From Gliomastix tumulicola (Eukaryota > Ascomycota > Sordariomycetes > Hypocreales > Bionectriaceae): a DNA stretch of 64,000 nucleotides. Positions 57,202-64,000 of the stretch are shown piece by piece (position 1 is the first letter of the stretch; each line of letters starts with the position of its first letter). Below the pieces are notes generated by a model, which saw only the letters and a list, made by a program, of their open reading frames with translations, searched no databases and was not told the origin of the DNA. Location: NCBI GenBank assembly GCA_001599755.1, contig BCHX01000005.1, positions 628,800 through 692,799 on the forward strand. Reading direction: 5' to 3'. The position numbers and the translations under genes were made by a program.

Positions 57202-58070
57202 TTACTTGTTCATGCGACAGGGGAAGGGGTCGCGCATGACGTCGATGTGTGAAAGCATGGCTATGAGAGCGTCCTCGGTGGGCTCCTCGCAGAAGGCGTT
57301 CTGCAAGTGGAACTCAACCTGCTCGTTCATATAGGCGCTGTTGAACGTGGCCCACCACTTGGGGTCGTGCCGCTGGCGTGCACTTGATGCCCCTTTTGTT
57401 GCGAATCTTGAAAAAGTCACCGACGGTGCGGATGTTCTTGGCTGCGAAGGCGCCATCCTTGATTGCGTACTAAGCTGACGACCTTGGTGATAGTGCAAAA
57501 ATGAGCCTTCTCGCAGGAGTGAAGAGGAAGATGGTGCTGGATTGCCTTGTTAGAGCCACCAAGGGACAGGCCTGCCATGCGACATGTGCACACTCACGGC
57601 TTTAGCTTGTTGTCGGCTCCCTTGTGATGAATGAACTTCACAGCCATGACAGGAGTATCGCGGCGGGTCTCGGGGTGGCGGACAATCATTAACTTGATAT
57701 CCCCGTAGCAGAGCGCTTTGGGGCGCCCGCGATCAAGCTGCTCTCGACCCCGAATCAGGAGGTTCTCCAGCTGCTTTACGGCGTCGGGCGAGATATCCTG
57801 GATGCGCCTAGAACATCGTCGGCAAAGAACTCCTCCCAGGTGCCACCCTGAGGCCGTTTCCTCTCGTTGTCCACGAGCTCGGCCGGCCGACAGCCTGTAA
57901 AGGCAAGAATGTCGTAGATGCCGCTCAGTCGCACGCGGTGCTCCTCTTGTGGAAAGATGCCTGTGTCGTAGCCGAAGTTGAAGATCTGAATGGCGAGCAA
58001 GTCCCCAGAGTCGCTCACTTGCTTCCCTGCCATGTTGGGCGCTTGGAGTTTGAACCCCGGCAACCAGGAA
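57202..58070 (-). pseudogene. Relic of a DUF3435 tyrosine recombinase (FluG/captain-like)
   Basis: Recognisable family blocks appear in order on the minus strand but in different frames. From about 58030 to 57815: SDSGDLLAIQIFNFGYDTGIFPQEEHRVRLSGIYDILAFTGCRPAEL (in parts). From about 57805 to 57600: SPDAVKQLENLL, RGRPKALCYGDIKLMIVRHPE and KFIHHKGADNKLKP. After a probable intron, TIFLFTPARRLIF, then in another frame CTITKVVSL, then AIKDGAFAAKN. Finally, in the 57202-57400 frame, HDPKWWATFNSAYMNEQVEF and DALIAMLSHIDVMRDPF. At least three frameshifts, a stop, a missing N-terminus and an internal gap of roughly 80 residues (where the RRGAANAA-like block belongs) show it is dead. DUF3435 proteins include the tyrosine recombinases that mobilise Starship elements, and related FluG-named proteins. 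No Starship boundary is identified here. Confidence 0.75.
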
Positions 58071-59185
58071 CAAGTCGTGATACTTTGTGTGAAGAGGTAA
58101 GTCGCGCATGTACCAGACAGAATGAACTCAACCAGCTACCCATTCGTATTGGATATTCGGTCGGAGATATTGACTTTGGTATGAATTTGTACCAGTCAAA
58201 GTCATCTTTCGGGGTCAATAGAGTTGTCGTTTTGACAGCTTCCCAGTAGTCAGGGTAAACCCCACTTGACTCCCAATCTATAAGAGACGCGACTGTCCAT
58301 GTCCCGTCATCATCCTGTGTCATCATGATGTTCGCAGGACGAAGGTCTCCATGCGTAAAGACGACTTTTGTCGATTTCGGCATCAGGCTTCGCAAGAGTC
58401 CGGTGTATAGAGGCGTGGGGGTGGTCGACCAGTTGAAGGCAAAGACTTCAAATTCTTCAATACTCATGATTGGTTGTGTACTGACACGCTGCGTCCGTTG
58501 TAGGTCTTTGCAACCTCCACCACCGACACTGCCCAATGAGGCGTTCTTTGGAAAAGGTATAGTCCTGAGCTCACTGACGAGTGTGTCGACCTGATCAGAA
58601 CCTCTCTGTTTCTGACCCGAATTCAATCCAGGCCATACTTTCTCCAAATCGATGCCGGGGATGTAACTCGTGAATAGAAGGCAGTGTACACCGATGCGGA
58701 TGAGGCCGTGCGGCTTTGGGGCTGGGAAGCTGGGCTTGTGGTCTTGCAAATATGTTAGACTTTGGTGCTCGGTTATCAAATAGCCCCTGTGACCTGCTTT
58801 TGCGACGAGATTCTCGTTGATTCGAAAAGCCATCACTGACGCAGCCCAAGCACTTTTATAAAGAACCTCGCTGTGATGCAAGAGCCCAATGATCGCTTTT
58901 GTTGCGACAAGGCCCTCGTAGCCTTGCAACAAAGCCTCTACCTCCGCTGAGAGCGGGAATACCGTGTGCACTGGTTCGTCCTCATCAAGTAGGCGGCGAA
59001 CATCGTTATTGGGCAGTAAGGGTGCAGCACAGATGTCTCTAGAAGCTACATGCACATCGAATTAGATTTTATTCATGACACATGCGGGACCAAGACGTAC
59101 CTGAATCCTTGAAGGACTGCAGCTGCTGCGAGTATGTGGACGAAAGTGCAGCTGCAACGTCGGCCTCTGGGTCTTTCAGCAGCAT
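58015..59185 (-). CDS. Fungal APH-fold phosphotransferase fused into recombinase relic
   Basis: Exons complement(59101-59185) and (58015-59045); 371 aa as modelled. The 55 bp intron has a GTACGT donor and a GTAG acceptor. Exon 1 starts MLLKDPEADVAAALSSTY; the true start may lie further upstream. The nucleotide-binding half contains NLVAKAGHRGYLITEHQSL. The catalytic loop is FTHGDLRPANIMM (His260, Asp262, Asn267), and the metal-binding Asp is in LIDWESSG (Asp285). YPDYWEAVKTT and DDFDWYKFIPKSISP are typical late family blocks. After YPIRMGSW the family would be expected to end, but here the frame runs about 40 residues into the neighbouring DUF3435 relic (from about 58120). This suggests a frameshift at the natural C-terminus or loss of the stop when the two sequences were joined. 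Catalytic residues are intact, so the enzyme could be active. Substrate unknown. Confidence 0.7.
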
Positions 59186-60358
59186 AGCCTCAAGACTACG
59201 CAAAACCTTTGACGTTATATCTAGCCGCAACGGGTTTTCCGATTGGCTTTGCTAACGCGACTCGGTACCATGTTGATTGTGTTGGCAGCGTTTCCGGTGG
59301 CAACGTTTCCGGGACTGCTGCGAAGGGAAAGGTGAGAGATCACCCAGGAAGTATGCGAAGGTCGTAGCTAAATAGCGTCGAACATAGTCGCGTGAGGTCG
59401 ATGGCGTCAGGGTCGCGGACAGAAATATGACCATGGCCTCTTGAGGAAGGCGCTGACTCAGCAAGCACGCGTCAGCGGGCAGACGCGCTAAACATTGAAG
59501 AACACAAGTGAGGCGCCAGAAACACCGGTGGCAGAGCACAATGGATAGAGATTGACGGGATTCATACCCCAACCAAAAGCTAAAACGGACCTTGCTTCAT
59601 GCAACACACAAGTTTTGCACCATCCAGGCCGCTAAGCGCTTGCAGGAACGGAAAGGTCAGGTAGACCTCTTGTTTGGGGCATCAGCTACGGCCCCCAAGC
59701 CACGCCTTCAAGTACAAGTTGCGTCCCCCTGGGCGGGAGCAGAAAAAGTCTAACAATNCCAGCCACTATCAAGGCCAATGCCCCCAGCCCGCGGGCTAGG
59801 TACGCTCTGCCTTTTCCAACCGGCCGATCCGCTAGTTCAACCATGGGCGAAGCTCTCGCCAGTTTGTCTGGGCATTCGCGAGGCAACCTGTGTTGGCAGA
59901 ACGAACCCACCCTTTGTAGGGGGGTGCCTGACCTGTGGGAGCATTGAGACGTGTATGCTCACTCTAAACACATACTGCCAGATGGTATAGCTATTGGAGT
60001 GAACATTCCGAATATGAATGAAGTTAAGAATGCCTCCATCGCCATGCCGTACCTTATCCCCCAGTCTATCGTATCCGCTAGCCAAAATTCGTGACTGGAT
60101 GTACTCCCTGTTGTCAGAATGTTGCGTTAACGAAACACAACTGCTACCTGGTAGAAGCTCGTATAGTCGACGAGTCAGACAGAGCATGTGTGCGAGACGA
60201 CGCAAAGCTCTGACCCTCGCCAGCGAGATGCCACTGGTGGAGGAAGTGGTGCTGATAGTGATAGTCCGTAAATCCGGGGAATACTCGGTGGGCAGCGCCA
60301 TCGACATCGCTCCCTCACGAGACCGTTATTTCCCAACGCTGCGAGCTGGGGACACAAA
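59186..60358. other. Intergenic; one ambiguous base
   Basis: No gene is supported. The base at 59758 is undetermined (n), the only one in the window. A 156-residue frame on the minus strand (59837-60307) has ordinary composition but matches nothing I know. Upstream of the APH-like gene there may be an additional 5' exon that I could not define. Confidence 0.45.
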
Positions 60359-61911
60359 CTACCCGGCCTCGGATATCAGCTCTTTGAACCAAGGCCAGTA
60401 CGTCGAGACTGTCCAGTCCGCCAGAATCTGTAGGGCAGCAATGATCTGGGCGATCCCACGGAGCGACTTAGTCGACCCAATATCGATGCCTGTCCAAACT
60501 ACAGTCTCCCACCCACCCTCCTTCCGCGCCTTGCCTAATGTTGCAGCAACAAAGGCCCAATTGTGTCCTTCGATAATAATGCCGGGCAGGAATGGCGGGC
60601 GAGTATGGGTCTGACTTTGAGCCGAAGGCTCTTGACCCTCGCGATAGTCTTTGTTGAGCAATAGACTCTGCAGGTAGATCCAATGCGCTGAAAGCCAAGT
60701 GCTCATTTGGTACAGGGCCTGTGCTGAACTACCATCAAATCGTTTCGTCTCGATACTGACTGTGATAGGCCTGGTAGAGAGAGGAATATGCTCAGTGTGG
60801 TTAATACTCCTATGTGGCGTCTTGCGAACAGCATCGCGAATCATGTCATTAGCGTCGTCATAAGTCTCAAGCGCCAGGCAGAAGTCGACTCGCTTCTCGT
60901 GTTTAACGCTATCTCTCGCTGGTATAAAGGCTGACGCGATGTGGGCGTTGGTGCTATCAAGTCAGGTAAAAGAGATTTCTGTTAGTAGTCTTTTAATCTG
61001 GTAGAGCGGGAAACGGGCTTTAATCAGTGGGCGGCACGTACATATTGTGCACTCTAACACTGTATTGAGCCTCACTGTTAGACATGGCGCTTCGGTAGGA
61101 ACTCGAGTGTCGTACGCCTCCAAGAAGGAGAGGACTGTGAACCATACAATTCCAGTGCGCCTCTGGTTGATTAGAAATAAAGCTGTCTTTAGCATCTGCT
61201 AAGATTTCCACCAAGTCAAGGACTGGCGGCAGGGTGCTGAACTTTCTGCGGCTGCCCGAGTGGTCGACTGCGGACGGAACATCGAGAAGGCTCGCGAACA
61301 ACTGGCGATTAGGAATATCGCCTACATGCGAGGCAATCTCCTCCTAAGATATGACCGCATTAGCCTATAGCGCTTGAGAGACGACATGGCGCAGACCTCG
61401 TTCCTAGACGTACGTGGTCCTCTATACTGATGATGCCCTGACCTTCGCTGATCCGCTGAAGTTGTGACGCGATGCCCCGAAGCTCGGGGGGTAAAGGCAC
61501 GATGCCGTCGAAGGTTTCCTTTTTAATGATGGAATCTAGCTCCAGAGCTGCCATTTTCTTTGTCGGGCTCGATGTCCTGCTGCGTGCTCGCTTGCTGCCC
61601 GTTGTCGTTGTCGTCGTCGTCGTCGTCGTCGTCGTACTGCTAATGTCATCGGGTAATCGGTTAGAGTCAGCATCGTCAGGCGGTAAGCTGAAGCGACCAG
61701 CCAACCGGTCGGTGCTATTGGATGCTTTAGGTGTTGCGTTCGGATCTAAGCGCTGCCGCTTTGCAGCAACATTGCCGTCGACGTAGTCGGTGTTGTCATC
61801 GTCGGATATCGATGGTGAGAGAGGCTGCGCATAGCGCCGCTTACGGGAATTCGAATCTATAGGAGAGGTCGCGATCTGGGAAAGCCAGCTTGAGATATCA
61901 CACTTTCCCAT
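60359..61911 (-). CDS. PD-(D/E)XK nuclease-like protein (fungal family 12 type)
   Basis: Exons complement(61414-61911), (61042-61343) and (60359-60953); 464 aa. Introns of 70 bp (GTACGT...TTAG) and 88 bp (GTACGT...ATAG) keep frame. The N-terminal half starts MGKCDISSWLSQIA, is low complexity and basic (AKRQRLD, SKRARSRTSSPTKKMAALEL) and contains a threonine run from a (GTC)n tract at 61605-61635. The C-terminal half matches the fungal PDDEXK_12 pattern: EAHWNCMVHSPLL, KRVDFCLALE (Asp290), INHTEHIPL, ITVSIETKR (Glu335, Lys337), LSAHWIYLQSLL, PGIIIEGHNWAFV and STYWPWFKEL. The Asp and Glu-x-Lys are the expected metal-binding/catalytic residues of the fold. Biological role unknown. It lies next to an APH kinase and a recombinase relic. 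Confidence 0.82.
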
Positions 61912-62722
61912 GCCGAGCTTGATGAGGATCTGATGGTGATAACAATCGATGGTTGGGGGTATGTCAAGACAGAAGAGATGGTGGGGTTTCCAACCAGCTC
62001 TATGCTTGTTTCGTCGCTGTGGTGATCTCGACGGCGGGGAATACCCCTGGTTGCTAATGAGAATGGCACAACGCGGTTGTTTTAGAGGTTTCGGCTAAGC
62101 CCCGGCTAATGGCGTCCCCCACCGGCTTATTCCCCTGGAACCATTGGAACCAAATCAGCTCTGCAGGCACATCACAAGCGCATGTGATGATACTGTCGAG
62201 AATCTATAGCAATTGGAATAATTTTGGTAAGTATTATAGAAAAATGGCATTGTGGCTATCCTGTGCTGTGAGACGAGAGATGACAGACAGGGAGGGAACG
62301 CGATAATGGAAGAAATGTATTTCGATACGGAGGCACGTGGTGGAAACAATTCTTGAGACGGAAGACCATACAATTTGGTAAGCAGACGTCTCATGTTTTC
62401 TCTCCACCACGTGGGAGGTCCCTTCCCAAGGCAAGCCCCGCCGATCTGCTGAGTCAGCAACAGGGTACCGGGGCCACCATCAGTGGTTGAGTGGATACAG
62501 TATCCTAGTTGTAGTGGATACGATCAACCAGCTGGGAACCCGAAGCCAAAAAGCGTTGGTCCAAGACTCCAAGAGCTTCTTTTTCAGAACAATACAATAT
62601 GGAATTTAACGTGTTCGTATTGCAGTGTGATGATCTATCTTTGTTCAAGACCACCTGACTCCGTTGCATCCGCTCTGTCATTCCCTCCCTCGACCTGGCC
62701 AGCTGCTTTCTAACCCTGGGGC
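61912..62722. other. Intergenic, no gene seen
   Basis: Promoter side of the PD-(D/E)XK-like gene and 3' flank of the dehydrogenase, both on the minus strand. A CACGTG lies at 62407-62412. No gene is supported. Confidence 0.5.
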
Positions 62723-64000
62723 CTATTGGCCCATCTCGAGGAAGACCTTGATGACCAGATTCCCGCTGTCGTCCTTGACGCGGCCGGCCATAGAGAAGGC
62801 GTCGGTGATGTTGGGTAGGCCCTGGATGCGGTGGGTGATGAGCTTCTTGAGGTCTGGCATGCGGCTCGGGGGGCTGTCGAGCAGCTGGATGGCGCGCTTG
62901 TAGGTGTTTGCGTAGCGGAAGACGCCGATGAGGTCGATCTCGCGGAGGGCGGCAGCCGAGACGGGGAGGGTGAGGACGGGGGTGCCCATGCCGATGAGCA
63001 TGACCTTGCCGCCTGGTTTCGTGGCCTAGAGGGTGGTTAGTCAAGTCGCTCAGATACCTACGTGGTGGCGTGTTGGTGGGACTAGTAGTCATTGTGCTGC
63101 TGCTGCTGCTGTTGTCGTGGGTGGTATAGTAGTTGAAGCATGGGGTGACAGTAGTGGGTGGCAGCATTTCAGGGGGGTATTGTCGCTGTGGTAGTGGGCG
63201 ATACCTACTACCTAGTAGTGGTAGACGTGCAGTCACCCACGGCAGGAACAGCAGCAGCACAGCGCATGGCATGATACAAAAAGTCAAAAGCACCTGCAGT
63301 GAACGTACATAGATAGCAGTCTGCACACACGTCTCGACACCCGTGCACTCGTAGACAGCGCCGACCTCGCCGACCTCCTCCCCCGTGCTCTCGATCTTGG
63401 CCGTCCGGATCAGCTCAGCCACTTCGCGCGCGTACTTGAGCTTGTCCTCGACCGTCTGGGGCCGCGCCATCGGCACGACGATGCCCGCATCTGCAAACCC
63501 GTTCGCCAGCGCAAAGTCGACGCGGTCCTTCTGGATGTCCGCGATGACGACGTGGGCCGCGTCCGAAGCCTTGGTCACCGCCGCCGTCAGCAGACCGACA
63601 GCCCCCGCGCCCAGCACCAGCACCGTAGCGCCCGCAGGCAGCGCGGCACGGTCGGCGGCGTGCATCGCGACGGACAGCGGCTCCATCAGGGCGCCGAGGT
63701 CGAGCGTCAGGCCGTCGGACAGCTTGTGGCACCAGCGCGCCGGGTGGTTGACGCGCTCCTGCAGCGTGCCCTGCGCGTGCGGGAAGATCTTGGCCGAGCT
63801 GCGGAAGCGCATCCCGCGGCAGATGTTGTAGCGGCCGGACGCGCAGTACTCGCAGCTCTCGCAGGGCACGCCCACCTCGAGCGCGACGCGGTCTCCCGGC
63901 TGCAGGTCGCCCACCGACGAGCCGACGGCGACGACGGTGCCGCTGGACTCGTGGCCGAGCGTCAGGGGCTGCTGGACCGCGATGTCGCCGATGGCGAAGT
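62723..64000 (-). CDS. Zinc-dependent sorbitol/polyol dehydrogenase, cut by right edge
   Basis: Partial; the 5' end lies beyond 64000. Exons complement(63309 to >64000) and (62723-63025). Medium-chain dehydrogenase features visible in order: the catalytic-zinc GHESSGTVVAVG, the structural-zinc cysteines CESCEYCASGRYNIC, the active-site region ALMEPLSVAMHAADRA, the Rossmann nucleotide loop VLVLGAGAVGLLTA with an acidic strand end VIADIQ, then GAVYECTGVETCVQTAIY, which splices to ATKPGGKVMLIGMG. It ends VIKVFLEMGQ. This fits the sorbitol/xylitol/L-arabitol dehydrogenase group, which oxidises polyols with NAD+ in the cytosol. The 283 bp intron (GTACGT...CTAG) is much longer than others here and holds a CTG tract and CTAGTA words. 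The exact polyol specificity cannot be read. Confidence 0.88.

Noticed and set aside
59837..60307. 156-aa minus-strand frame downstream of the PD-(D/E)XK-like gene
   Set aside because: Ordinary length for chance, no recognised motif; left as unannotated.
1..64000. CRISPR arrays, operons and bacterial regulatory elements
   Set aside because: Spliced genes, fungal families and RIP show a eukaryotic nuclear genome; no regularly spaced repeat-spacer structure exists.

Overview
This window is nuclear DNA from a filamentous ascomycete (Pezizomycotina, most likely a Sordariomycete). The evidence is gene style: short 49-115 bp introns with GTAAGT/GTACGT-type donors and CTAAC/CTGAC branch sites, and core fungal orthologues. 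A 12 kb AT-rich block with the C-to-T / G-to-A signature of repeat-induced point mutation (RIP), and several lineage-variable fungal families, fit the same picture. Genus and species cannot be read from the sequence. All gene models were assembled by eye from reading frames, splice motifs and remembered family patterns; no search was run.

Layout. 1-480: GC-balanced, no gene seen. About 481-12660: RIP-destroyed AT-rich block holding a complete but dead 9,759 bp Ty3/Gypsy retrotransposon (two 150 bp LTRs, 5 bp target duplication). 12661-20102: block-edge genes, namely an unrecognised 81-aa gene, a short mitofusin/Fzo1-like GTPase and an 804-aa coiled-coil + nuclease-like + kinase-like protein. 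20103-27534: gene-poor, rich in simple repeats and CTAGTA palindromes, with one unrecognised 264-aa gene. 27535-37538: conserved genes, an Nmd5/Sxm1 (importin-7/8) karyopherin of 8 exons, the IMP-specific 5'-nucleotidase Isn1, and a five-exon LaeA/TAM-like methyltransferase. 37539-43418: almost 6 kb without a supportable gene. 43419-46578: a divergent pair, a 601-aa Cys-rich fungal family protein and glucosamine-6-phosphate N-acetyltransferase (Gna1).

47499-61911 is an accessory island: a DUF7924-type nuclease-like gene broken by one stop codon, an unknown 305-aa protein, two aminoglycoside-phosphotransferase-fold (APH) kinases, a 428-aa multicopy-type fungal protein, a frameshifted DUF3435 tyrosine-recombinase relic, and a PD-(D/E)XK family 12-like gene. 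One core gene, the Rim2-type mitochondrial pyrimidine-nucleotide carrier, sits among them. The right edge cuts a sorbitol/polyol dehydrogenase.

The conserved genes do not form one pathway; they serve nuclear import, purine salvage, UDP-GlcNAc synthesis, mitochondrial nucleotide transport and polyol oxidation. The accessory genes share a theme: three different nuclease-like folds, three kinase folds and a recombinase relic lie within 45 kb of a RIP-killed retroelement. That co-occurrence is the most interesting system-level signal, but its function is inference.
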